From NCBI RefSeq assembly GCF_005221385.1, contig NZ_CP039904.1, positions 434,001-498,000 on the forward strand: 64,000 nt of DNA. Direction: 5' to 3'. Both the position numbers and the translations under genes were made by a program. The notes under the pieces are model-generated. The model ran no database searches and was not told the origin of the DNA. It saw only the letters and a list, made by a program, of their open reading frames with translations. Below, piece after piece: positions 43,954 through 53,031 of the stretch. Each line of letters starts with the position of its first letter. The first letter of the stretch is position 1. The DNA is from Agrobacterium tumefaciens (GTDB lineage Bacteria; Pseudomonadota; Alphaproteobacteria; Rhizobiales; Rhizobiaceae).

Positions 43954-45228
43954 TTACTGAAACTTGTCCAGCATCTTGTAATAAAACCCCACCAGCGGCA
44001 GAAACCACGGCTTGCCGAAATGGCCCGGCACCGCCGGCCAGTCCAGCCCTTTCAGCGGGTTATTGTCCGGCCGTCCCAGAATGGCGTCGGCCATGATCAT
44101 GCCGAGATGGGTGGAAAGCTGCGCGCCGTGGCCGGAATAACCCATGGCGTACCAGACACCATCATGAAAACCGGCGCGCGGATAACGATCCTTGGTCATG
44201 TCCACCAGGCCGCCCCAGCAATAATCGATAGGCACATGGGAAAGCTGCGGGAATATGCGATGTAGGGCTTCCGTCAGAATTGCTCCGCTCTTGGCGTCCG
44301 AACGCTGGTCGGAGGTTGCGGAAAAGCGGGCACGGCCACCAAAGATCAGCCGATTGTCTGGCGCGAGCCGGAAATAATTGCCGATATTCATGGAATTGAC
44401 GTAAGTGCGATTGCCCGGAACCGAGGCCCTAACTTCCGCATCCGTCAGCGGCCGCGTGGCGATGATGAAGCTACCGACGGCGATGATGCGGCGGCGGAAA
44501 TAGCTAAAGCCGGAGGGCGTGTAAGCGCCGGTCGCCACAAGAACATTGTCGGCCGTCACCTTGCCGCGCGTGGTTTCCAGCTCGTGGGTTTTGCCGTTCT
44601 GGATGTGCTTCGTCACCGCCGCATTTTCAAAGATCACCGCACCATGGCGACGGGCGGCCTCGGCAAGGCCGGCCACATAACGGCCCATATGCATCATCGC
44701 GCTCTTCTTCGAAAGCATGGCGCCATAAAAGGGCGAGCCGATCTCCGCCTTGAGATCGTCGACAGACAGAAGCGCCGTATCGGGGTCGACCTCGGCATGG
44801 ACCGCCTCGAAGTTTTTCGCCAGCCCCTCGAAATGCTGCGGCTTCGAGGCCATTTTCAGTTTGCCGGCCCGGCGGAAATTACAGTCGATGCCTTCCTCGG
44901 CAATCAGACTTTCCAGCGTGTCGATTGAGGCGTCCAGCGCCTTGTAAAGTGCGATCGCCCGCTCCTTGCCGAGTTCGGCTTTGGCGGAGAGATAAGAATG
45001 GGCAAGACCGTTGTTGAGGTGGCCGCCATTGCGGCCGGAAGCGCCCCAGCCGACACGCTGCCCTTCAAGGACAATCACGCGTGCGCCAGCCTTGGCGAGC
45101 TGGCGCGCCGCACCGAGACCGGTGAAGCCGCCGCCGATGACGGCCACATCATAGTGGCCTTCCACAGGACCTTCCGCCGCCCCCGCGAACAGGGGGGCGG
45201 TGTCGTGCCAGTAGGAGACGAGCTTCAT
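43954..45228 (-). CDS. FAD-dependent amine/amino-acid oxidoreductase (PuuB/OrdL-like)
   Basis: This 424-residue DAO-family flavoprotein has FAD-binding VAVIGGGFTGLGAARQLAKAG at about residues 29-49 (key G-G-G-x-T-G-x-G), followed by VLEGQRVGWGASGRNGGHLN, the OrdL/gamma-glutamylputrescine oxidase signature. The C-terminal YCWGGLVDMTKDRYPRAG and MGYSGHGAQLS carry the second FAD/substrate region. It would oxidise a (modified) amine to an aldehyde for the aldehyde dehydrogenases encoded nearby. It follows a HAD gene by 15 bases in a two-gene leftward operon. Confidence 0.9.
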   Translation of the reverse strand: MKLVSYWHDTAPLFAGAAEGPVEGHYDVAVIGGGFTGLGAARQLAKAGARVIVLEGQRVGWGASGRNGGHLNNGLAHSYLSAKAELGKERAIALYKALDASIDTLESLIAEEGIDCNFRRAGKLKMASKPQHFEGLAKNFEAVHAEVDPDTALLSVDDLKAEIGSPFYGAMLSKKSAMMHMGRYVAGLAEAARRHGAVIFENAAVTKHIQNGKTHELETTRGKVTADNVLVATGAYTPSGFSYFRRRIIAVGSFIIATRPLTDAEVRASVPGNRTYVNSMNIGNYFRLAPDNRLIFGGRARFSATSDQRSDAKSGAILTEALHRIFPQLSHVPIDYCWGGLVDMTKDRYPRAGFHDGVWYAMGYSGHGAQLSTHLGMIMADAILGRPDNNPLKGLDWPAVPGHFGKPWFLPLVGFYYKMLDKFQ

Positions 45229-45243
45229 GGTCCGATCCTTTTC

Positions 45244-45912
45244 TTAAAGTCCGACGACGCCCGCAAGACCACCGATATTGGCGATTTCCACGTAACCGTA
45301 ATAGGGGTTTGCCGGTTCATGGCCGCGGTTCACCCAGACCTTGTTCTTGATGCCGAGATCGTGGGCAGACATCAGATCGTAGCGGAACGACGAAGAGACA
45401 TGCAAAATATCTTCCGGGCCGCAGCCGAGCATGTCGAACAAATATTCGAAGGCCTTGAAATGCGGCTTGTAGGACTGCGCCTGTTCGGCCGTATAGACGG
45501 CATGAAACGGTGCGCCAAGCTTTGCGACATTCGACATGATCTGCGAATTCATGGCGTTGGACAGAATGACCAACGGAATTTCCTTGGCGACCTTTGCCAG
45601 ACCGGCTGGAACGTCGGCATGCGGACCCCAGGTGGGAACCCGCTCGTAGGTCATTACGGCATCCTCGTCCTTGAAGGAAACGCCGTTGCGTTTGCAGGTG
45701 CGCGACAGGGCATTGTGAACAACCTCGGCGTAAGGCTTCCAGTCATCCATGACCTCGTCAAGACGATAGGCCGAGAAGTTCTTGATGAACTCCTGCATCT
45801 CAGGCTCTCCCAGGCGATCGCCATAAAGATCGCGGGCAGCTTCTGCCATCTGGAAGTTGATCAAAGTACCGTGGCAATCGAAAGTGATATATTTGGGGCG
45901 GAAGATGGTCAT
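45244..45912 (-). CDS. HAD-superfamily hydrolase, 2-haloacid dehalogenase-like
   Basis: This 222-residue protein has HAD motif I FDCHGTLINF (nucleophile Asp near residue 11), motif II VILSNAMN and motif III Lys in AQSYKPHFKAFEYLFDMLG. The type II dehalogenase feature HVSSSFRYDLMSAHDLGI is present. These motifs place it with L-2-haloacid dehalogenases, but many members have other hydrolase roles. It is co-transcribed with the PuuB-like oxidase and is related to the HAD at 48716-49429. A dehalogenase function is not demanded by the context. Confidence 0.83.
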   Translation of the reverse strand: MTIFRPKYITFDCHGTLINFQMAEAARDLYGDRLGEPEMQEFIKNFSAYRLDEVMDDWKPYAEVVHNALSRTCKRNGVSFKDEDAVMTYERVPTWGPHADVPAGLAKVAKEIPLVILSNAMNSQIMSNVAKLGAPFHAVYTAEQAQSYKPHFKAFEYLFDMLGCGPEDILHVSSSFRYDLMSAHDLGIKNKVWVNRGHEPANPYYGYVEIANIGGLAGVVGL

Positions 45913-46234
45913 GTCATCGTCATCCTTGCTTGGGGATCGGTGGTGGCCTCGATAATAAGATCATAATGGCCTTTGCCCGGTCGGCGCACCGCAATTGCCA
46001 TTCGCGGAAGCAGATTGTTGCGTATGCAGCCGCCAGTTTGGCAGAGAGTTGCGTTCCAACGTCCTGCCCGTTTTCACCAGCCCCGTCTTTTCTCCCGAGG
46101 TGAACAACAAGCGGCATAAGATGCGGCGGCGGGTGAAAGCAACAGTGAAACATATCGAACCTTGCCATTCGTCGGGACAATGTTCTTTTACCCACGGTCT
46201 ATCAATGAATGAGCAGAATAAACGGAGTTGGGCC
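45913..46234. other. 322-bp divergent intergenic region without a clear gene
   Basis: It separates the leftward HAD/oxidase pair from the rightward GNAT/aminotransferase operon and should contain both promoters. Open frames here lack ribosome-binding sites and family sequence. No strong palindrome or terminator was seen. Confidence 0.4.
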
Positions 46235-47071
46235 ATGCAAGCCAGCCTGATCGCTATCCAGAATTTCGAGCCTGAACACCTCGATGCCGCCGTCGAACTT
46301 TCCCGCCAGGCCGGCTGGCCGCACCGCCGGGAAGACTGGGCACTGGTCCTGGCACTCAGCAAGGGTTTCGTCGCATTGGAAAATGGCCGCGTTGTCGGCA
46401 CTGCAATGGCAACGCTTCTCGGCAAAACCTGCGCCTCGGTCAATATGGTGATCGTGGATGAGACCATGCGTGGTCGCGGTCTCGGACGCCAGTTGATGAA
46501 CGCCGCGCTTGAAGCCGCTGAAAATCGCGAATGCCGCCTGACCGCTACCGCCGATGGCCTTCCGCTTTACGAAAAGCTGGGGTTCGTTGCCTGTGGTGAA
46601 GTGCGCCAGCATCAGGGAATTCCAGCAGCCTCAGCTAAGCCCGCCAGTGTGGAATGGGCGGAAACGATTGCGCCGACCGAGCTTGCCGCCCTTGATGCGC
46701 AAGCTTTCGGCGCGGACCGCACCGCCCTCTTTACGGAACTTGCCGACAGGGCGCGTTTCGCGATCGTAAAAGAACAGGGCGTCATCACGGGTTTTGCCGG
46801 CCTACGCGCCTTCGGTCGCGGTGAAGTCATCGGCCCGGTTGTAGCGGAAAGCGCTGAAATCGCACGAGATTTGATCGCTTTCATGCTGTCGGAGCGCTCC
46901 GGTGCATTCCTGCGCTTAGACACCACGGTCGATACGGGCCTTGGCCCCTGGCTTGCCGAACAGGGGCTTGCCCTTGTCGGCGGCGGCATCGCCATGCGCC
47001 GGCCAAAGGCCGAAATTCCGACTGACAAAAAACTGAAAACCTTCGCATTGACCAGCCAGGCGCTGGGCTGA
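46235..47071 (+). CDS. Two-domain GNAT acetyltransferase (YitH-like C-terminal domain), paralogue
   Basis: This 278-residue protein starts at the ATG at 46235, preceded by CGGAG with 7-base spacing; a start at 46205 is the alternative. The N-terminal GNAT domain shows VIVDETMRGRGLGRQLMNAA (R-G-x-G-x-G acetyl-CoA loop) and GLPLYEKLGF. The C-terminal half at about 140-260 has FGADRTALFTELADRA and GRGEVIGPVVAES, shared with the protein at 35977-36855. It is first in a transcription unit with an aminotransferase 14 bases downstream. The acceptor is unknown, perhaps the amine substrate of that aminotransferase. Confidence 0.86.
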   Translation: MQASLIAIQNFEPEHLDAAVELSRQAGWPHRREDWALVLALSKGFVALENGRVVGTAMATLLGKTCASVNMVIVDETMRGRGLGRQLMNAALEAAENRECRLTATADGLPLYEKLGFVACGEVRQHQGIPAASAKPASVEWAETIAPTELAALDAQAFGADRTALFTELADRARFAIVKEQGVITGFAGLRAFGRGEVIGPVVAESAEIARDLIAFMLSERSGAFLRLDTTVDTGLGPWLAEQGLALVGGGIAMRRPKAEIPTDKKLKTFALTSQALG

Positions 47072-47085
47072 ATCTGGAGAAACCC

Positions 47086-48459
47086 ATGTTAAGCAATTCC
47101 CTGATCGAACTGGACCGCGCCCATCTGGTGCACCCCGTCTCTTCCTTCCGCGGCCATGAAAAGCTTGGCGTGCGAGTGCTGAAATCGGCGAAAGGCGCCA
47201 CCGTCACCGATATGACCGGCCACCAGTTGATCGACGGTTTTGCCGGGCTCTGGTGCGTTAACGCCGGTTACGGTCATGACGGCATCGTTGAGGCGGCGGC
47301 AAAGCAGATGCGGGAATTGCCCTATGCCACCGCCTATTTCGACATTGGCAGCGAACCGGCCATCCGGCTGGCCTCCGAGCTTGCCGACCGGGCGCCCGGT
47401 GATCTCAACCACGTCTATTTCACGCTTGGCGGTTCCGATGCGGTGGACAGCACCATTCGCTTCGTCCGTTATTACTGGCATGCAAAGGGTGAGCCTCAGC
47501 GTGACCAGTTCATTTCCATCGAACAGGGTTATCACGGCTCCACCACCGCCGGTTCGGGCCTCACCGCCCTGCCCGCCTTCCATGCCGGTTTCGGGGTGCC
47601 TTACGACTGGCAGCATAAAATCCCGTCGCATTATGCCTATCGCAACCCGGTTGGAAACGACCCGGCCGCCATCATCGCCTCCTCACTGCAAATCCTGAAG
47701 GACAAGATCGAGGCCATCGGCCCGGACCGGGTCGCGGCGTTTTATGCCGAACCTATCCAGGGCTCGGGCGGCGTTCTGGTGCCACCACCGGGCTGGATCA
47801 AGGCGATGCGCGACCTCTGCCGCTCCTATGGCATCCTTTTCGTCGCCGACGAAGTGATTACCGGCTTTGGCCGCACCGGCCCGCTATTTGCCTGCGCCGA
47901 CGAGGACATCGTGCCGGACTTCATCACCGCCGCAAAGGGCCTCACTTCCGGCTATGTGCCGATGGGTGCCGTCTTCATGGCTGATCATGTTTATGATACA
48001 ATTGCCGACTTCGCAGGCGAAGCGGCCATCGGGCACGGATATACCTATTCCGCCCACCCTGTCAGCGCCGCCGTTGGCCTGGAAGTGCTGAAGCTTTACG
48101 AAGGCGGGCTGCTGGAGAATGGCCGCCGCGCCGGTGCGCGACTGATGGCCGGACTGGAGGGCCTGAGAAGCCATCCGCTGGTGGGCGATGTCCGCGGCCG
48201 CGGCATGCTTGCAGCGATCGAGCTTGTGACCGACAAGGAAAAGAAAACACCGCTTCCGGCAGCCGCCACCCCGGCCCGCAAGGTTTTCGACCGCGCGTGG
48301 GAAAACGGCCTCATCGTCAGAGCCTTCGCAAACGGCACCCTCGGCTACGCACCGCCGCTCTGCTGCACCGATGGCGAAATCGACGCCATTATCGAGCGGA
48401 CGCTGAAAACCCTCGACCAGACGCTCGAGGACCCGACGGTGCGGGCGGCAATGGCCTGA
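47086..48459 (+). CDS. Class III omega-aminotransferase (SpuC/putrescine-pyruvate type)
   Basis: This 457-residue PLP enzyme has the PLP phosphate region GGSDAVDSTIR, stacking YHGSTTAGSG, LFVADEVITGFGRTG with the cofactor Asp, and Schiff-base Lys284 in TAAKGLTSGYVPMG. The N-terminal HLVHPVSSF and overall length match the SpuC/beta-alanine-pyruvate aminotransferase group. It would transfer the terminal amino group of a diamine or omega-amino acid to pyruvate, giving an aldehyde for the nearby dehydrogenases. It is adjacent to the GNAT and a HAD gene in one rightward unit. Confidence 0.91.
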   Translation: MLSNSLIELDRAHLVHPVSSFRGHEKLGVRVLKSAKGATVTDMTGHQLIDGFAGLWCVNAGYGHDGIVEAAAKQMRELPYATAYFDIGSEPAIRLASELADRAPGDLNHVYFTLGGSDAVDSTIRFVRYYWHAKGEPQRDQFISIEQGYHGSTTAGSGLTALPAFHAGFGVPYDWQHKIPSHYAYRNPVGNDPAAIIASSLQILKDKIEAIGPDRVAAFYAEPIQGSGGVLVPPPGWIKAMRDLCRSYGILFVADEVITGFGRTGPLFACADEDIVPDFITAAKGLTSGYVPMGAVFMADHVYDTIADFAGEAAIGHGYTYSAHPVSAAVGLEVLKLYEGGLLENGRRAGARLMAGLEGLRSHPLVGDVRGRGMLAAIELVTDKEKKTPLPAAATPARKVFDRAWENGLIVRAFANGTLGYAPPLCCTDGEIDAIIERTLKTLDQTLEDPTVRAAMA

Positions 48460-48715
48460 GGCGCAACCCGGCTGTATCGCGGCACCTTCTCTAAATGTCG
48501 CAACACACCGCATATTCGCAATATTCTGCCGAAGAGCCGATCCATTTCGGCGAATCCGGCGTGCTGGAAGTGCCAAACTATCCTTAGAAAAAGCACAAAG
48601 CGCCATGAAAACCGGCGTTTTGAAAAATGGGAACGGGACAAGGATCTCGTCCGGGAACAAAATAAAATGCCGCAGCCTCCCCCAAGAGGAGGAGGCGGCA
48701 GAGCGGAGACCGACA

Positions 48716-49429
48716 TTGCCCAAAAAATTGAACGACTTCAAATATATGAGCTTCGATGTGGTGGGAACTCTCATCGATTTCGAAGGGGGTCTGAAATCGA
48801 CCCTGACGCAGATCGGTACTGAAAACGGTGTCGAGGTCGACGGTGAAAAGGCGCTCGGCCTTTACCGCGCGGCACGTTACTCAGACGCAACCGACCTGTT
48901 TCCCGACGATCTCGTCCGCGTATATCTCATCATCGCTCCGGAACTCGGTCTGCCGGCAGAGCGTGCTCTTGGCGAGCGCCTTCGCGACGCCGCCAAAAAC
49001 TGGAAGGGTTTCGAAGACAGCCGTGCCGCCATGGCGCAGCTTGCAAAGACACACCGCCTCATCGCCATGACCAATGCCCAGCGCTGGGCCTTCGATTATT
49101 TCTCCAGGGAACTCGGCAATCCATTCCATGCCGCTTTCACGGCGGATGATACCGGCACCGAAAAGCCGGATCCGGCCTTCTTCGAGAAGGTGTTTGCCTT
49201 TGTTGAGAGCGAGGGCGCATCGAAAGACGACATCCTGCATGTCGCACAAAGCCAGTACCACGATATCGGCATTTCCCGGAAGCTTGGCATGACCAATTGC
49301 TGGATTGAGCGCCGCCACGACCAGAAGGGATATGGCGGTACGATTGAGCCGGAAAACTTTACCGAGCCGGATTATCACTTCACCTCGATGGCCGGTCTTG
49401 CCGAAGCCGCGAGGCAGGCGGGCGGCTAA
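48716..49429 (+). CDS. HAD-superfamily hydrolase, 2-haloacid dehalogenase-like (second)
   Basis: This protein is about 237 residues if it starts at TTG 48716, behind GCGGAG; the first downstream ATG (48746) would remove ten residues before the catalytic core. Motif I is FDVVGTLIDFEGG, motif II LIAMTNAQRW and motif III Lys in GTEKPDPAFFEKVFAFVES, with HVAQSQYHDIGISRKLGM. The first nucleophile Asp is followed by V-V-G-T rather than D-x-T-G-T-L, in keeping with the haloacid dehalogenase type. It precedes the peptide-type importer by 95 bases. Function in the pathway is undefined. Confidence 0.8.
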   Translation: MPKKLNDFKYMSFDVVGTLIDFEGGLKSTLTQIGTENGVEVDGEKALGLYRAARYSDATDLFPDDLVRVYLIIAPELGLPAERALGERLRDAAKNWKGFEDSRAAMAQLAKTHRLIAMTNAQRWAFDYFSRELGNPFHAAFTADDTGTEKPDPAFFEKVFAFVESEGASKDDILHVAQSQYHDIGISRKLGMTNCWIERRHDQKGYGGTIEPENFTEPDYHFTSMAGLAEAARQAGG

Positions 49430-49524
49430 ACCGCCCTCCACCAAGGGCGTGGCGCGAACTGGGACGCGGCCCGCCGGAATTTTCTGCAGACGCATTTCAA
49501 CAAATCATACAAAAGGGGAAGACC

Positions 49525-51135
49525 ATGAGTGACAGGATTACAAACTGGACCCGCTCCGACGATGCCGCCGTTGAACAGGCGATCCGTCGCGGCGCGACGC
49601 GGCGTGAGCTGCTTCACATGATGCTGGCCGGCGGCGTCGCCCTTTCCGCCGGTTCGGCGATCCTTGGCCGCGCCTCGCAGGCGCTCGCGGCCACCCCGGT
49701 TTCCGGCGGCACGCTGAAGGCGGCCGGCTGGTCCTCCTCCACAGCCGATACACTCGACCCCGCAAAAGCCTCGCTTTCCACGGACTACGTCCGTTGCTGC
49801 GCGCTTTATAACCGGTTGAGCTTCCTCGACGCTTCCGGCGCGCCGCAGATGGAACTTGCCGAATCCATCGAATCCAAGGACGCCAAGACCTGGACGGTCA
49901 AGCTGCGTTCCGGCGTCACCTTCCACGACGGCAAGGCGCTGACGGCCGATGACGTGGTCTATTCGCTGAAGCGCCATCTCGATCCGGCTGTCGGTTCCAA
50001 GGTTGCCAAGATCGCCGCCCAGATGACCGGCTTCAAGGCGCTCGACAAGAGCACGGTGGAGATCACGCTCGCCAGCGCAAATGCCGACCTGCCGACGATC
50101 CTTGCCATGCACCACTTCATGATCGTCGCCGACGGCGCCACCGATTTCTCCAAGGGCAACGGCACCGGCGCCTTCAAGCTTGAAACATTCGAGCCGGGTG
50201 TCCGCTCGATCATGTCCAAGAACAGCAATTACTGGAAATCCGGCGGTCCGCACGTCGACAGCTTCGAGTTCTTCGCGATCTCGGACGATAATGCCCGCGT
50301 CAATGCACTTCTCTCCGGTGACATCCAGCTCGCGGCCGCCATCAATCCGCGCGCGCTTCGCCTGCTCGACAAGCAGGAGGGTGTCGTCCTGTCGAAGGGA
50401 ACTTCCGGCAACTACACCAATCTCAACATGCGCCTCGATCAGGCCCCGGGCAACAAGGCCGATTTCATTGCCGGCATGAAGTCGATCGTCAACCGTGAGC
50501 AGATCGTCAAGGCGGCCTTGCGCGGTCTTGGCGAAGTCGGCAACGACCAGCCGGTTCCGCCCATGAGCCCCTATCATAATCCGGACCTGAAGCCGAAGGC
50601 CTTCGATCCCGAGAAGGCCAAGTTCCACTTTGAGAAAGCCGGCCTCCTAGGCCAGTCCATTCCGGTCATCACCTCGGATGCGGCAAATTCGGCCATCGAT
50701 ATGGCGATGATCATTCAGGCCTCCGCTGCCGAAATCGGCCTCAAGCTGGACGTGCAGCGCGTTCCCGCCGACGGCTACTGGAGCAATTACTGGCTGAAAG
50801 CGCCGATCCATTTCGGCAATATCAACCCACGCCCGACACCGGACATCCTGTTCTCGCTGCTTTATGCGTCTGACGCTCCCTGGAACGAGAGCCAGTACAA
50901 GTCGGAGAAGTTCGACAAACTGATGCTGGAAGCACGTGGCCTGCTCGATATGGAGAAGCGCAAACAGATCTACTTCGAGATGCAGACGATGATCGCCGAC
51001 GGAGCCGGCACCATCATTCCCGCCTATCTTACCAATGTGGACGCCATCAGTTCCAAGCTGAAGGGCCTGGAGGCCAATCCGCTCGGTGGCATGATGGGTT
51101 ACGCCTTTGCGGAATACGTCTGGCTCGAAGCCTGA
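49525..51135 (+). CDS. Peptide-type ABC transporter substrate-binding protein
   Basis: This 536-residue family-5 binding protein has the Tat-like signal TRRELL at residues 25-30, followed by a hydrophobic stretch and an ALA cleavage region near 55. The family-5 segments TWTVKLRSGVTFHDGKALTADD and DVVYSLKRHLDP are clear. It is first of a four-gene importer (binding protein, two permeases, double ATPase) within the amine catabolic region. The ligand may therefore be an amino-acid conjugate or opine-like molecule rather than a true peptide (inference). The ribosome-binding site AAAGGGG is good. Confidence 0.92.
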   Translation: MSDRITNWTRSDDAAVEQAIRRGATRRELLHMMLAGGVALSAGSAILGRASQALAATPVSGGTLKAAGWSSSTADTLDPAKASLSTDYVRCCALYNRLSFLDASGAPQMELAESIESKDAKTWTVKLRSGVTFHDGKALTADDVVYSLKRHLDPAVGSKVAKIAAQMTGFKALDKSTVEITLASANADLPTILAMHHFMIVADGATDFSKGNGTGAFKLETFEPGVRSIMSKNSNYWKSGGPHVDSFEFFAISDDNARVNALLSGDIQLAAAINPRALRLLDKQEGVVLSKGTSGNYTNLNMRLDQAPGNKADFIAGMKSIVNREQIVKAALRGLGEVGNDQPVPPMSPYHNPDLKPKAFDPEKAKFHFEKAGLLGQSIPVITSDAANSAIDMAMIIQASAAEIGLKLDVQRVPADGYWSNYWLKAPIHFGNINPRPTPDILFSLLYASDAPWNESQYKSEKFDKLMLEARGLLDMEKRKQIYFEMQTMIADGAGTIIPAYLTNVDAISSKLKGLEANPLGGMMGYAFAEYVWLEA

Positions 51136-51229
51136 TAGACCATGGGGCCGGGCGCAAAAACAGCGCCCGGCCAAGTTTTCCGCCGGTGCGGAAAGCCTCC
51201 ACAATCAGGCAGGTCGCAGGAGCATGTGA

Positions 51230-52180
51230 ATGAACAGCCGGATATTGTCCCTTGTCGCCCGGCGGCTGGTCGTCATGCTGACGACGCTGCTGATCGTGTC
51301 ATTTATCGTCTTTTCCGCCACCAGCCTGCTGCCCGGCGACACGGCGACGATCCTTCTCGGTCAGGCGGCAACGCCGGAGGCCGTGGCCGGCCTGCGCACG
51401 GCCATGCATCTCGACGATCCCGCCCTGCTGCGGTTCGTTCGCTGGGTTTTCGGCCTGCTGCACGGCGAACTCGGCACCTCCTATGCCAACAACATGGCGA
51501 TTGCCGATCTCATCGGCCCGCGCTTCATCAACTCCATGAAGCTGGCCGGCATCACCACACTCATCGCCGTGCCGCTGGCGCTCACCCTCGGCATCAGCTC
51601 CGCCATGCTGCGCGGAACACTCTATGATCGCGTCGTCACGGTGCTGACCATCGGCGTCATCTCGGTGCCGGAATTCATGATCGCCACGCTCGCCGTCCTG
51701 CTTTTTGCGGTTTATCTGAAATGGCTGCCGGCGCTGTCGCTGGTCAGCGAGGTTCACACGCTATTCGATGTGCTGCGCGTTTACGCCATGCCCGTCATCA
51801 CCCTTACCTTCGTCGTCTCTGCACAGATGATCCGTATGAGCCGCGCCGCCGTCATCGAGACGCTTGATACGCCTTATGTCGAAATGGCGCTTCTGAAGGG
51901 TGCGCCGCGCATGCGTATCGTGCTGCGCCACGCGCTTCCCAATGCGCTCGGCCCCATCGTCAATGCGGTGGCGCTGTCGCTTTCGTACCTTGTCGGCGGC
52001 GTCATCATCGTCGAGACGATCTTCAACTATCCTGGTATCGCCAAGCTGATGGTCGATGGCGTCGCTACCCGCGATTTGCCGTTGATCCAGACCTGCGCGA
52101 TGATCTTCTGCGTCGGTTATCTCCTCCTCATCACGACGGCTGATATCATCGCCATCATGTCCAATCCGAGGCTGCGCTGA
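51230..52180 (+). CDS. Peptide-type ABC transporter permease (DppB-like)
   Basis: This 316-residue DppB/OppB permease has an N-terminal span, then SLLPGDTATILLGQAATPEA, the motif that follows TM1. Five further spans follow, with EAA loop YVEMALLKGAPRMRIVLRHA and LPNALGPIVNAVA. The stop overlaps the start of the DppC-like gene in a TGATG arrangement. It forms the membrane channel of the importer whose binding protein is encoded 94 bases upstream. Confidence 0.94.
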   Translation: MNSRILSLVARRLVVMLTTLLIVSFIVFSATSLLPGDTATILLGQAATPEAVAGLRTAMHLDDPALLRFVRWVFGLLHGELGTSYANNMAIADLIGPRFINSMKLAGITTLIAVPLALTLGISSAMLRGTLYDRVVTVLTIGVISVPEFMIATLAVLLFAVYLKWLPALSLVSEVHTLFDVLRVYAMPVITLTFVVSAQMIRMSRAAVIETLDTPYVEMALLKGAPRMRIVLRHALPNALGPIVNAVALSLSYLVGGVIIVETIFNYPGIAKLMVDGVATRDLPLIQTCAMIFCVGYLLLITTADIIAIMSNPRLR

Positions 52181-53031
52181 TGGCCGACAATATCAAAACA
52201 ACTTCGGGGACCTCGCGTTTGGGTTACAAGATCAACGCAGTCGGCGTTTTCGGCTTTCTCGTCATCTTCCTCTGGGCCATGGTCGCGATCTTCGCGCCCT
52301 ATCTCATTCCCCATCCGGTGGGTGAAATCGTTGATCTCGATTACTTCGGGCCGATGACGTCGGATCTCTGGCTCGGTTCCGATTATCTCGGCCGCGACGT
52401 GTTCTCCCGCATCCTCATGGGCGCGCGTTTCACGGTCGGCATCTCGCTCGCCGCCGTCACCATCGCCTGCACCTGCGGCGTCGTGCTCGGCATGTGCGCC
52501 GCCGTCGTCGGCGGCTGGTTCGATGCGGCACTCAGCCGTTTCCTCGATGCGGTGAACTCAATTCCGAGCAAGCTTTTCGGCCTCGTGGTCGTCGCCGCCG
52601 TTGGCTCGTCCATTCCGGTGCTCATCGTCACGCTGTCGGTCATCTATACGCCTGGCGCCTATCGTTTCGCCCGGGCGCTTGCCGTCAATGTCAACACCAT
52701 GGATTTCGTCACGGTCGCGCGCGTCCGCGGCGAGAGCCTGCTCTATCTCATCAGCTCCGAAATCCTGCCGAACATCGTCCGTCCCGTACTTGCCGATCTC
52801 GGCGTGCGTTTCGTATTCATCGTGCTGCTTCTATCTGGCCTGTCCTTCCTCGGTCTCGGCCTGCAACCGCCGAACGCCGACTGGGGGGCGCTGGTGCGTG
52901 AAAACATCGGCGGCCTGCCCTTTGCCGCGCCGGCCGTCATCTTTCCGTCGCTGGCCATTGCCAGCCTGACAATCAGCGTCAACCTGCTGATCGACAATCT
53001 GCCGCAGAAAATCCGCGACAGGAGCGAATAA
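52180..53031 (+). CDS. Peptide-type ABC transporter permease (DppC-like)
   Basis: This 283-residue permease has the DppC N-terminal cytoplasmic lead and first span, then LGSDYLGRDVFSRILMGAR, the family's conserved segment after TM1. The EAA loop is VARVRGESLLYLISSEILP. The C-terminal LSFLGLGLQPPNADWG is diagnostic for DppC/OppC. The stop overlaps the start of the ATPase gene by one base (TAATG). All four importer genes are tightly coupled. Confidence 0.94.
   Translation: MADNIKTTSGTSRLGYKINAVGVFGFLVIFLWAMVAIFAPYLIPHPVGEIVDLDYFGPMTSDLWLGSDYLGRDVFSRILMGARFTVGISLAAVTIACTCGVVLGMCAAVVGGWFDAALSRFLDAVNSIPSKLFGLVVVAAVGSSIPVLIVTLSVIYTPGAYRFARALAVNVNTMDFVTVARVRGESLLYLISSEILPNIVRPVLADLGVRFVFIVLLLSGLSFLGLGLQPPNADWGALVRENIGGLPFAAPAVIFPSLAIASLTISVNLLIDNLPQKIRDRSE

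Noticed and set aside
48460..48715. Extended N-terminus of the second HAD protein from the ATG at 48605
   Set aside because: The extra 37 residues are low in family similarity and have no ribosome-binding site; the TTG at 48716 has GCGGAG upstream and fits the family length.
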